Below are positions 1 through 5,690 of a DNA stretch of 14,916 nucleotides, in pieces (position 1 is the first letter of the stretch; each line of letters starts with the position of its first letter). The position numbers were made by a program, and so were the translations under genes. Source of the stretch: Lawsonibacter sp. (GTDB taxonomy: Bacteria > Bacillota > Clostridia > Oscillospirales > Oscillospiraceae); NCBI GenBank assembly GCA_022798855.1, contig JAAWNI010000025.1, forward strand, positions 1 to 14,916. The letters run 5' to 3'. Below the pieces are notes generated by a model that did no database searches, had not been told where the DNA came from, and saw only the letters and a program-made list of their open reading frames with translations.

Positions 1-645
1 CTGGATGGTGAGCACCTCGCCGGGGCGGCACTCGGCCAGGTAGCCGATGCGCAGCTCGGCCAAGTAGCGGTCCCGGGGCAGGGACTCCATCCCCGCCGCA
101 TCGCAGGCGAAGTCGGCGTACCGGGTGTTGTTCACGTGGCCGTTCAGGTCGGAGTCGCTGTACCGCATAAGGCGGCGCTCCACCTCCCGCAGGCCGCCGG
201 GCTGGCGGAGCTTGGCCAGGGTCATGGTCTTGCACAGCTCCCCGCCGCCGGTGCCCTCCAGCTCCGCGATGGCCCCCAAGCGCATCAGCTTGTGGCTGTC
301 CAGGCTGGCCAGCACCCAGGCGGACACCGACTCCCCCACCGGCTGGCCGTTGGCCAGGATGTCGTAGTCCCGGTACATAATGGCGCTTTTCGCCCCCCGA
401 TGCCAGGTGCGGACGGTCAGCCGGTCCTCATACCGCAGGGGCCGGGCCAGCCTGTACCAGGACCGGGCCAGCATCCAGAAGGCCCCGTACCGCTCCACCA
501 GCACGTCCCGGGAGAAGCCCCCCTCCTCCGCCGCCAGGGTGGCGGCGTTCTGGAGATGGTTCAGCAGAGCGGACGCCTTGCACTGGTTCCGGTCGTCCAC
601 GTCCAGGCCGTTCAAACGGATATCGTACTCAAAAAACATACTCAT
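1..645 (-). CDS. Acyl-ACP thioesterase, FatA/FatB family (3' end beyond window)
   Basis: Hydrolyses acyl-ACP to release free fatty acid in the cytoplasm. The 215 residues present cover most of a family that is usually about 240-260 aa, so a short C-terminal part lies outside the window. It has a double hotdog layout. The N-terminal hotdog begins at FEYDIRLNGLDVDDRN (residues 5-20), with the long helix QCKASALLNHLQNAATLAAE at 21-40. The second hotdog carries SDSDLNGHVNNTRYADF (163-179), which holds the Asn168-x-His170 pair typical of FatA/FatB active sites. The ATG at 645 is preceded by GAGGAAAG and overlaps the stop of the upstream zinc-ribbon gene in an ATGA arrangement, so the two are probably translationally coupled. 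A second ATG at 639 is possible. The family assignment is firm; the acyl chain preference cannot be told from sequence. Confidence 0.93.
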   Translation of the reverse strand, partial: MSMFFEYDIRLNGLDVDDRNQCKASALLNHLQNAATLAAEEGGFSRDVLVERYGAFWMLARSWYRLARPLRYEDRLTVRTWHRGAKSAIMYRDYDILANGQPVGESVSAWVLASLDSHKLMRLGAIAELEGTGGGELCKTMTLAKLRQPGGLREVERRLMRYSDSDLNGHVNNTRYADFACDAAGMESLPRDRYLAELRIGYLAECRPGEVLTIQ

Positions 646-1253
646 TTTTTCTTTCCTCGAATCAAAATTGAAGTCTTACAGCACAGGTCGTCGATGTCGT
701 CAGCGGTAGCGGCCGGAACGCGGTACTTGCCGCCGCAGTCCTGACAGTACAGGTCCACCGAACTGAAATTCACATCGAAGGCCCACCGCTTACTGCCGCA
801 GGTACAGGAGATGCCGCCCCGCTGGGCGATATCCTTCAGCTCCGAGAGGACCTCCTCCATGACGAGCTCGTCCAGGAACGCCCCGTTTTCGGCGGCGCCC
901 TCCCCCAGCTTGTCCACCGCCTGCTCCAGCCGGGCGGTGGCGGCGTAGACCGGGGCCTCCTCCCCCACGTAACAGCAGTCCAGCCCGGAAGCGGCGCAGG
1001 AGAAGGCCAGGGCCTTCTCCCGGAGGAAGGCCTGGGAGGAGCAGGAGACAGTATGCTCCCGGCCGCAGAACAGGCAGGGCACCGCCAGCTTCACCCGGCT
1101 GGGGAGAAATTCCACCCCCAGCTCCGACTTGCCGCAGGGGCACTTGATGCGGGCCGGGGCCGCCGCCAGAGAAAACAGGTCCCGCTCCACAATCACCGAC
1201 TGCATGCAGTGGGGGCAGATATAGGACAAAAACCGCTTCGTCTCCTGTACCAT
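642..1253 (-). CDS. Multi-zinc-ribbon protein of unknown function
   Basis: 203 aa with no recognised enzymatic domain. Four closely spaced cysteine pairs are visible: C13-P-H-C16 and C38-P-C40 form a first likely zinc site, C60-L-F-C63 begins a second, and C150-T-C152 with C170-Q-D-C173 form a C-terminal site. A helical acidic stretch lies at about 106-145, and the protein ends in a basic RGKKK. I chose the ATG at 1253 because GAGGAG precedes it by 9 nt. The longer reading frame to 1400 has no ribosome site and would run through the terminator and promoter and into the neighbouring gene. It is cotranscribed with the thioesterase (4-nt overlap). A structural or nucleic-acid-binding zinc protein is plausible, but no function is claimed. 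Confidence 0.85.
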   Translation of the reverse strand: MVQETKRFLSYICPHCMQSVIVERDLFSLAAAPARIKCPCGKSELGVEFLPSRVKLAVPCLFCGREHTVSCSSQAFLREKALAFSCAASGLDCCYVGEEAPVYAATARLEQAVDKLGEGAAENGAFLDELVMEEVLSELKDIAQRGGISCTCGSKRWAFDVNFSSVDLYCQDCGGKYRVPAATADDIDDLCCKTSILIRGKKK

Positions 1254-1295
1254 TGTTGTCCGCTCCTCTTCCAAAATTTCCATTGGCTGCTTTTT

Positions 1296-1324
1296 ATTAT
1301 AACGTAAATCCGTCCAAAAAACAA
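1296..1324 (-). promoter_or_regulatory. Promoter of the zinc-ribbon/thioesterase operon
   Basis: On the minus strand, TTGTTT (1324-1319) is followed by a 17-nt spacer and a perfect TATAAT (1301-1296), 43 nt upstream of the ATG at 1253. The -35 box is formed by the T-tract of the terminator of the preceding gene, so terminator and promoter overlap. Read directly from sequence; the fit to a housekeeping sigma-A promoter is good. Confidence 0.7.
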
Positions 1325-1356
1325 GGCCGCAGGTCTGTTTGCCCATGTCCGCGGCC
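1316..1356 (-). terminator. Intrinsic terminator after the DUF523 gene
   Basis: On the minus strand GGCCGC (1356-1351) pairs with GCGGCC (1330-1325). The downstream arm is followed by TTG and a run of six T (1321-1316). The loop is long (20 nt), so the hairpin is not ideal. Position, just after the stop at 1363, and the T-run support termination. Confidence 0.55.
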
Positions 1357-1362
1357 CACAGG

Positions 1363-1806
1363 TCACGTCTCAAACAGCCAGGCCTGGAGATGGTCCTCAT
1401 CCATCACCTCGATGCCGGACTCCCCCAGCAATTTGGCGGCCACCCCCCACCCCGGTTTCAGGGTGTGCGTAAAGGTGCCGTCGTAGATTTCCCCGCTGCC
1501 GCAGGAGGGGGACCGGGCCTTTAAAATGGCGATGGTACATCCGTTTTCCCTTGCCAGCTCCAGGACCCGTTCCGCCCCCGCCTGAAAAGCGGCGGTGACA
1601 TCCTGTCCGTCCTGGGTCAGCACCCGGCCGTCGGGCTGGAGCTCGGCGGGGGGCCGGGGGACGTCCAGCCCCCCCAGCAGCTCCGGGCAGACGGGGATCA
1701 GGTTGTGCCCTGCCCGGTGGAGTTCGATGATCTGCCGGTCCAGGCGGCTGGCCCCGTCGTACCGGCAGGGCTCCCCCAAAAAACAGTGGCTGACTAAAAT
1801 ATTCAT
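1363..1806 (-). CDS. DUF523 family protein (TudS-like, probable Fe-S protein)
   Basis: 147 aa, full length for a single-domain DUF523 protein. Family signatures are all present: N-terminal NILVSHCFLGEPCRYDG (2-18), PVCPELLGGLDVPRPPAE (38-55), KARSPSCGSGEIYDGTF (96-112) and a glycine-rich GWGVAAKLL near 119-127. DUF523 includes the thiouracil desulfidase TudS, which uses a [4Fe-4S] cluster held by conserved cysteines. C8, C40 and C102 sit in the conserved motifs, with C14 and C90 extra. Desulfuration of a thiolated base or similar substrate is therefore possible but inferred. The ATG at 1806 follows AAAGGAGAGG, and only one nucleotide separates it from the upstream DUF3795 stop, so the two genes form one operon. 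Confidence 0.88.
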   Translation of the reverse strand: MNILVSHCFLGEPCRYDGASRLDRQIIELHRAGHNLIPVCPELLGGLDVPRPPAELQPDGRVLTQDGQDVTAAFQAGAERVLELARENGCTIAILKARSPSCGSGEIYDGTFTHTLKPGWGVAAKLLGESGIEVMDEDHLQAWLFET

Positions 1807-1807
1807 A

Positions 1808-2362
1808 CTACCTCTCCTTTGGCTTTTTATTCAGCTTCAAAGCAACTCCGCTGGATTCCGCCGTCCGCTTCAATATCCCGACAGCTGTAATGACTTTTTC
1901 CTTTACAGTGTTTCCACCGGGAGCCGCCGCCTGTATCTCCTCAAAAGCCCGGCGCAGATCGTCCAGCTCCAGCAGATAGACGGCCAGACAGTAGAAGCTT
2001 TTTCGCCGGCCGTCATTCCAACCGGCCAGAAGCTGGTCCAAAATGGCCCTGCGTTCCTCTATTTGGCTTATGTAAACCTCCAGGCCCAGCTCCTCCGCCC
2101 GCTCCAGGTCCTGGAACATCTGGCGGTGGGGAACAAAGGAGTCGTACTCCACCATCTTCCCGTACCGCCCGCAAGGGAACTGGCCGCACTGGACACAAAA
2201 GGCTCCGACGTTCCGCTCCACGGCGCACCGGGCGATGGCGCAGCTCTGGTTTCCCTCCCCCCCGCCGCAGCCGGGACAGTACCCGCCCAAATTCATAGGG
2301 CACAGCAGGCAGTTCAGGCCGCACTGGGAAAACTGGGGATGCGCTCTGTGGAAGTTCTTCAT
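1808..2362 (-). CDS. DUF3795 family cysteine-rich protein
   Basis: 184 aa. The N-terminal third is typical of DUF3795: CGLNCLLCPMNLGGYCPGCGG (14-34, with C14, C18, C21, C29, C32), then C41, C46, C56, C59 and C64. That gives ten cysteines in the first 64 residues, presumably metal-binding. The rest (65-184) is helical and largely cysteine-free, ending in a basic KLNKKPKER. The ATG at 2362 is preceded by AGGAGG. It is followed after one nucleotide by the DUF523 gene, so two metal-site proteins are made together. No biochemical function is established for the family that I can apply here. A strong hairpin stands just upstream of its ribosome site, so it may depend on read-through from ireB or on a promoter inside ireB. 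Confidence 0.85.
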   Translation of the reverse strand: MKNFHRAHPQFSQCGLNCLLCPMNLGGYCPGCGGGEGNQSCAIARCAVERNVGAFCVQCGQFPCGRYGKMVEYDSFVPHRQMFQDLERAEELGLEVYISQIEERRAILDQLLAGWNDGRRKSFYCLAVYLLELDDLRRAFEEIQAAAPGGNTVKEKVITAVGILKRTAESSGVALKLNKKPKER

Positions 2363-2377
2363 GGCGTCCTCCTATGG

Positions 2378-2405
2378 AAAAGCGGCCCGCCGACGGCGGG
2401 CCGCT
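2378..2405 (-). terminator. GC-rich hairpin after ireB (terminator or attenuator)
   Basis: Positions 2381-2405 form a near-perfect palindrome: twelve complementary pairs either side of a central base at 2393. On the minus strand it starts 12 nt after the ireB stop and is followed by only three or four T. It sits 9 nt before the AGGAGG of the DUF3795 gene, so it could terminate ireB transcripts or act as a partial attenuator. Confidence 0.6.
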
Positions 2406-2416
2406 GTGGGTGTGAT

Positions 2417-2668
2417 TCAGTGGGTCAGGTAGTACCGGACCAGCGTTTGGAGCAGCTCATCCCGGTCCGCCTTGCGGATCAAAGCGCGGGCGTTGTTGTG
2501 GTTGGTGATATAGGTGGGGTCTTCGGACAGAATGTAGCCCACAATCTGGTTGATGGGGTTGTAGCCTTTCTCCTGCAAGGCCTGATAGACGGTAGTAAGA
2601 ATAGCCTTGATCTCCATATCCCGCTGGTCGCCCAGGCTGAATTTGCGGGTGAAGTCCATTTCATCCAT
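2417..2668 (-). CDS. ireB: IreB family regulatory phosphoprotein (UPF0297)
   Basis: 83 aa, the usual length. The family core is unmistakable: ILTTVYQALQEKGYNPINQI (23-42), VGYILSEDPTYITNHNNARA (43-62) and a C-terminal RDELLQTLVRYYL. In Enterococcus faecalis IreB is a small cytoplasmic substrate of the Ser/Thr kinase IreK and affects cephalosporin resistance. Here Thr7 is the only N-terminal threonine that could play the phosphoacceptor part (inference). The ATG at 2668 has GGGAGG 7 nt upstream. An in-frame TTG at 2683 lies before that ribosome site and is rejected. In many Firmicutes the next gene is ruvX; here it is a DUF3795 protein instead, behind a strong hairpin. Confidence 0.93.
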   Translation of the reverse strand: MDEMDFTRKFSLGDQRDMEIKAILTTVYQALQEKGYNPINQIVGYILSEDPTYITNHNNARALIRKADRDELLQTLVRYYLTH

Positions 2669-2724
2669 AATAGCACCTCCCAAACAACATTTTCCGCCCC
2701 CGGCGAAAGCTGAACTATGTGCTT

Positions 2725-2753
2725 AGTGTACTCCAAAACCCTGTGGATGTAAA
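2725..2753 (-). promoter_or_regulatory. Promoter of ireB
   Basis: On the minus strand TTTACA (2753-2748) is followed by a 17-nt spacer and TACACT (2730-2725). The match is 5/6 and 4/6 to the sigma-A boxes with optimal spacing, 57 nt before the ATG. No better pair lies in the gap to the MFS gene. Confidence 0.55.
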
Positions 2754-2806
2754 GGGATTTGAAAAAATTTAATACAAATGAAACATTTCTCCGGCGAATT
2801 TGGTAT

Positions 2807-4009
2807 TTATTTCCAGTTCGTGTCCGTGTGGGCCGCGGCCACCTGAAACAGCGCGGACAGCGCCGCCAGATAGAACACATACTGTACGCCCCAGCCGTTC
2901 CACACCATTCCCATCACAGGGGAGGCGATGATCGCCATTACATGGTCCACGCTCACCCCCACGGACAGGGTCCGGGTCACCTCGCTGGGGTCCAGGGCGA
3001 TGGAGCGCATCATGAAGGAGTGGACCATGTTGAACTGCTCAAAGAGGATGCACAGCACGTAGGCCCCAAAGACCAGCCAGGTGAGGGCGCTGCCCAGGTC
3101 GAAGGCCCCGCCTGCCAGCATTCCGGCCAGCAGTCCCATCACCGAGAAGGTGGCGGCAATGTAGGCCGCTTCTATCCAGAGCATCTTTTTCACGCCCAGC
3201 TTGTCCAGCATCCTGCCGATCACCGGGGCGGCCAAGGTCCCGGCGAAGTGGGTCACAATGGTGAGCAGCGCCACCGTGTCCGCCCCCTGCCCCAGCAGGT
3301 TGATGATCACCCAGGGGGCGAAGACGATGCGGATGCGCTTCTGACAGCCGTAGGCCAGGGTCACCATGTAGTAGGGCATGTAGCGCTTGCGAAACAGCAG
3401 CTTGTGGTTTTTTACGGAGTCCCTCTGGGCGCTGGACATGGCCATCAGCGCCAGCAGCACAACCGCCCCGGCGGTGGCAATCCCGCCGATGACAAAGGGC
3501 AGAATGGTCCGGGCGTGGAAGCTGAAAAAGCCCGTCCGGAACCCCACAAATACCAGCACCGCCGCCAGCATGTTGAACAGAGTGTTGACCCCCTTGAACC
3601 TGCCCAAGGTGGCCCCCACCTGCCCCCGCTCCGCCAGGTCCATGGAGATGGCGTCGTTCAGGGGCATAAACAGGTGCATGCCCAGTGACTGCACAAACAG
3701 GAAAATCAGCATCACCCCGTAGCTGGGGGACATGCAGCCCATGACGATAAAGCCCACCAGCACCAGCACCTGGGCCGCCACCGACATCCACAGGTTGCCC
3801 AGAAAGCCCAGTGCGGCCACCAGCACCATGCACAGGATGCCAGGGCTCTCCCGGGGGACCTCAATAAAGCCCCGCTGGACAGAGTCGATGTGGAAAACCT
3901 CGTTGAAGTAATTTGACATAATGTTGTTGCCCAAGCCGTTGGCCAGGGCGGTGAGGGCCAGCACCGCTACAAATACGCGGACCGCCCACTGACGTTTTTG
4001 TTCGGTCAT
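2807..4009 (-). CDS. MFS transporter, substrate unknown
   Basis: 400 aa, the normal size for a 12-helix major facilitator, acting in the cytoplasmic membrane. Hydrophobic segments are visible at roughly 10-30, 58-75, 78-92, 97-117, 140-157, 168-190, 210-222, 228-262 (two), 278-300, 308-328 and 350-392 (two). A loop sequence GRMLDKLGVKKML (265-277) matches the MFS motif-A type loop between helices 8 and 9, and a basic central loop at 195-210 separates the two halves. The start ATG at 4009 has AGGAGA 11 nt upstream. It is monocistronic or weakly linked to the DUF6985-like gene, from which it is separated by a repeat cluster. No clear promoter is seen in that repeat region. No substrate is suggested by its neighbours. 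Confidence 0.85.
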   Translation of the reverse strand: MTEQKRQWAVRVFVAVLALTALANGLGNNIMSNYFNEVFHIDSVQRGFIEVPRESPGILCMVLVAALGFLGNLWMSVAAQVLVLVGFIVMGCMSPSYGVMLIFLFVQSLGMHLFMPLNDAISMDLAERGQVGATLGRFKGVNTLFNMLAAVLVFVGFRTGFFSFHARTILPFVIGGIATAGAVVLLALMAMSSAQRDSVKNHKLLFRKRYMPYYMVTLAYGCQKRIRIVFAPWVIINLLGQGADTVALLTIVTHFAGTLAAPVIGRMLDKLGVKKMLWIEAAYIAATFSVMGLLAGMLAGGAFDLGSALTWLVFGAYVLCILFEQFNMVHSFMMRSIALDPSEVTRTLSVGVSVDHVMAIIASPVMGMVWNGWGVQYVFYLAALSALFQVAAAHTDTNWK

Positions 4010-4038
4010 GTGTAACTCTCTCTCCTAATTGCTGGTCT

Positions 4039-4167
4039 GTAGGGGCCGCCGACCCCGGCGGCCCGCTCTTCCAGATGGCTGGAGCATTGGGAACGGCGCG
4101 CCGGAGCCGCCGCGCCCTCCCCTCGTTGCCTCTCTTGCCCGTAGGGGCGGATAATATCCGCCCCTAC
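4039..4167. repeat. GTAGGG-bounded palindromic repeat cluster
   Basis: The cluster begins with GTAGGGG (4039) and ends with CCCCTAC (4167). It contains a hairpin of 9-bp arms (about 4042-4064), a less perfect GC-rich inverted repeat (4094-4116) and a perfect 27-nt palindrome at 4141-4167 (13-bp arms around one base). It fills the gap between the MFS start and the stop of the next gene. It belongs with the elements at 4735, 5557, 8477 and 14821. Read from sequence; mobility is inferred. Confidence 0.7.
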
Positions 4168-4177
4168 AGGCCTTTCC

Positions 4178-4687
4178 CTAAAACGCGATGTCCTTAAATC
4201 TGGCCCCGTCGATCTCCTCGTTCAGCAGCCGGAGGCCCACCCCGTTATCGTTGAGGTCCTCTTCCGCCCATTTGCGGTTGAAGAGCAGATACAGACAGCG
4301 CTTTCCGTCGTAAACATTCTCCATGATGCTGTCTGACGCAACCACTACAGTCTCCAGCTCGACCCATTTGACCATCTCCTCCACCGTCTCGATCTCGGGC
4401 CACCAGGCGGCGAACTCCTCCGGGTCGTCCGGGCCGTAGGCGAAGCGCTCCTCCTCGTTGTAATAGCGGATGATCTCCTGGACCACAGCCTCCTGCAATT
4501 CCGGCCACTTTTCCAGGAACGCAAGGTAAGCTTCCCGCTGGTGGTGGGAGATTTCGGTCTGGCTCTCATAACAGGAGTCGACCATCAGCCCGACCTCCCG
4601 CTCCTCCCCAAACCAGTCCAGCTTTACACGGCCGTTCCAATAACCGCAGTCGTCAAAGTCCAGTTCTCCGAATACTTGATCCAGCAT
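4178..4687 (-). CDS. Acidic DUF6985-like protein of unknown function
   Basis: 169 aa, strongly acidic. It opens with a beta-rich part (FGELDFDDCGYWNGRVKLDWFGEER, 6-30), continues with a helical centre (HHQREAYLAFLEKW and QEAVVQEIIRYYNEEE, 48-80), and ends with a WAEEDLNDNGVGLRLLNEEI segment (140-159). This layout resembles DUF6985/DUF2004 proteins, which often occur near contact-dependent toxin and immunity loci; I hold that link as tentative. The ATG at 4687 has AAAGGAGG 5 nt upstream. It lies just downstream of one copy of the 153-bp repeat that carries the ftsK tail. No catalytic motif was seen. An immunity-type or antitoxin-like role is one possibility only. Confidence 0.75.
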   Translation of the reverse strand: MLDQVFGELDFDDCGYWNGRVKLDWFGEEREVGLMVDSCYESQTEISHHQREAYLAFLEKWPELQEAVVQEIIRYYNEEERFAYGPDDPEEFAAWWPEIETVEEMVKWVELETVVVASDSIMENVYDGKRCLYLLFNRKWAEEDLNDNGVGLRLLNEEIDGARFKDIAF

Positions 4688-4715
4688 GTTGTCCTCCTTT
4701 ACAGCAAGGCCCTTG

Positions 4716-4868
4716 CCGGCCTTATCCGCCCCCCGAAGGGCCGCGGCTTACCGTGGCCGCCGCTCTATTCCTCAGAGCCGCCCAGGGAAACGCCGGACAC
4801 GGCAAGCCGTGTCCCTACAGCGTATCCTCCTCCGCCCGGTCCAGGGCGTCCTCCATATCGAAAGGGGG
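4716..4868. repeat. 153-bp direct repeat, distal copy
   Basis: This segment matches 5538-5690 at a constant offset of 822 bp, with 10 mismatches in 153 by my hand count (about 93% identity). It contains the last codons of ftsK (4815-4868) and the palindromic element at 4735-4818. That element has GAAGGG where the other copy has GTAGGG. The arm GGCCGCGG/CCGTGGCC still pairs although its bases differ from the other copy. Similarity stops within a few bases outside these limits. Confidence 0.85.
4815..4868 (-). pseudogene. Duplicated ftsK 3'-end fragment
   Basis: Reading the minus strand gives PPFDMEDALDRAEEDTL and then TAG, matching the FtsK C-terminus (PPFDVEDALDRAEEDTL) with one change, V to M, and two silent changes. 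It has no start codon and no upstream coding sequence from ftsK, so it is a remnant. It begins 24 nt downstream of the stop of the DUF4274-like gene. It is the clearest evidence that the ftsK tail was duplicated. Confidence 0.85.
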
Positions 4869-4891
4869 GGTGAAGGCGCACTCTACTCCCG

Positions 4892-5458
4892 TTACCTCCG
4901 AAAGGCCTCCGGCACTCCACAAAACGGCTCTGTGGAAAAATCCAGGCCATCGGGCTGTTCATCGGGGATGCAGCCGTCCCATTCCAGGCCGCTCAAGAAC
5001 CCGCCCTTCTGGGCCCGTTCCTCCAGCTTGACCAGCAGGGCGGCAGCCTCCCGGTTAACATCCTCGGGCGGGCAGTTGGCGGGGCCGCCGTAGTGCCTAT
5101 AGTAGTAGTCGGGAACCAGCAACCAGTAGACCATCCGGGCCGTCTTGATATCGCAGTCCGGGTGCAGCACCACTTGCTCCACGGCCAAGCTCCCGTCATC
5201 GTAGTTGTAGCCGTCCATCAGGTAGTGCAGCTCCTCCGCTCCGGTGAGGGCAGCCAGCTCCTTCACCACCTCCGCCCGGTAGGCATCGAAACCGATTTCC
5301 CGCTGGCGGCAGTAGGCGGCGTAATACTCCTCCTCCTCCGAGTCTTCCATCTCCTCGTCGAACTCGTCCTGGTCCATGTCAAAATAATAGGCATCACCGG
5401 CACAGGCCGCCCGCTGGAGCAGACGGTCCAACTCTTCCTTGCGTTGTTCAGCCAGCAT
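4892..5458 (-). CDS. Acidic DUF4274-like protein of unknown function
   Basis: 188 aa. An N-terminal helix (1-20) is followed by a very acidic stretch with DEFDEEMEDSEEEE (31-44). The segment AEELHYLMDGYNYDDG (74-89) followed by LHPDCDIKTARMVYWL (98-113) resembles DUF4274, whose members have an ELHY...YNWDDG...HPxCD..TA...FW pattern. The C-terminal part (130-188) has EWDGCIPDEQPDGLDFSTEP. The start ATG at 5458 has AAAGGAGG 8 nt upstream; the frame continues upstream, but without a ribosome site. It is flanked by the two copies of the 153-bp ftsK-tail repeat, so it looks like inserted or duplicated cargo. DUF4274 proteins commonly appear beside polymorphic toxin or immunity genes; a role of that kind is a guess. 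Confidence 0.75.
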   Translation of the reverse strand: MLAEQRKEELDRLLQRAACAGDAYYFDMDQDEFDEEMEDSEEEEYYAAYCRQREIGFDAYRAEVVKELAALTGAEELHYLMDGYNYDDGSLAVEQVVLHPDCDIKTARMVYWLLVPDYYYRHYGGPANCPPEDVNREAAALLVKLEERAQKGGFLSGLEWDGCIPDEQPDGLDFSTEPFCGVPEAFRR

Positions 5459-5510
5459 GGGGATGTCCTCCTTTTTGTTGGTGTGGGTGTCGGTATGCCG
5501 CACCACAACC

Positions 5511-5530
5511 GGGGACGAGAAATCGTCCCC
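5511..5530. promoter_or_regulatory. Perfect hairpin in the leader of the DUF4274-like gene
   Basis: GGGGACGA and TCGTCCCC form a perfect 8-bp stem around a 4-nt loop (GAAA on the plus strand, TTTC on the minus). It lies 53 nt upstream of the ATG at 5458. There is no T-run on the minus strand, so it is not a clear terminator. It may be the end of the adjoining repeat or a leader structure. Confidence 0.4.
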
Positions 5531-5537
5531 TGCAGCA

Positions 5538-5690
5538 CCGGCCTTATCCGCCCCCCGTAGGGCCACGGCAGGCCGTGGCTGCCGCTCTATTCCTCAGAGC
5601 TGCCCAGGGAAACGCCGGACACGGCAAGCCGTGTCCCTACAGCGTATCCTCCTCCGCCCGGTCCAGGGCGTCCTCCACGTCGAAGGGGGG
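5538..5690. repeat. 153-bp direct repeat, ftsK-proximal copy
   Basis: This copy includes the genuine 3' end of ftsK (5637-5690) and the palindromic element at 5557-5640. That element has a GTAGGG/CCCTAC boundary and three serial hairpins: GCCACGGC/GCCGTGGC, GCTCT/AGAGC, and GGACACGGC/GCCGTGTCC. The TAG stop of ftsK is part of the element's terminal GTAGGG, read on the minus strand. The copy continues left with CGGATAAGGCCGG to 5538. Confidence 0.85.

Noticed and set aside
1254..1400. N-terminal extension of the zinc-ribbon protein
   Set aside because: It would run through a terminator, a promoter and into the DUF523 gene; the ATG at 1253 has the ribosome site.
2759..3688. Plus-strand frame of 309 codons opposite the MFS gene
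   Set aside because: His/Gln/Gly-rich translation with no domain, overlapping a full 12-helix transporter on the other strand.
4039..4167. CRISPR array or riboswitch in the repeat clusters
   Set aside because: The repeats are inverted rather than regularly spaced direct repeats, have no spacers or cas genes, and do not resemble a riboswitch core I know.
4765..4962. Open frame of 65 codons over the distal repeat copy
   Set aside because: It is the out-of-frame reading of a duplicated ftsK tail and palindromic element, and a similar frame appears over the other copy for the same reason.
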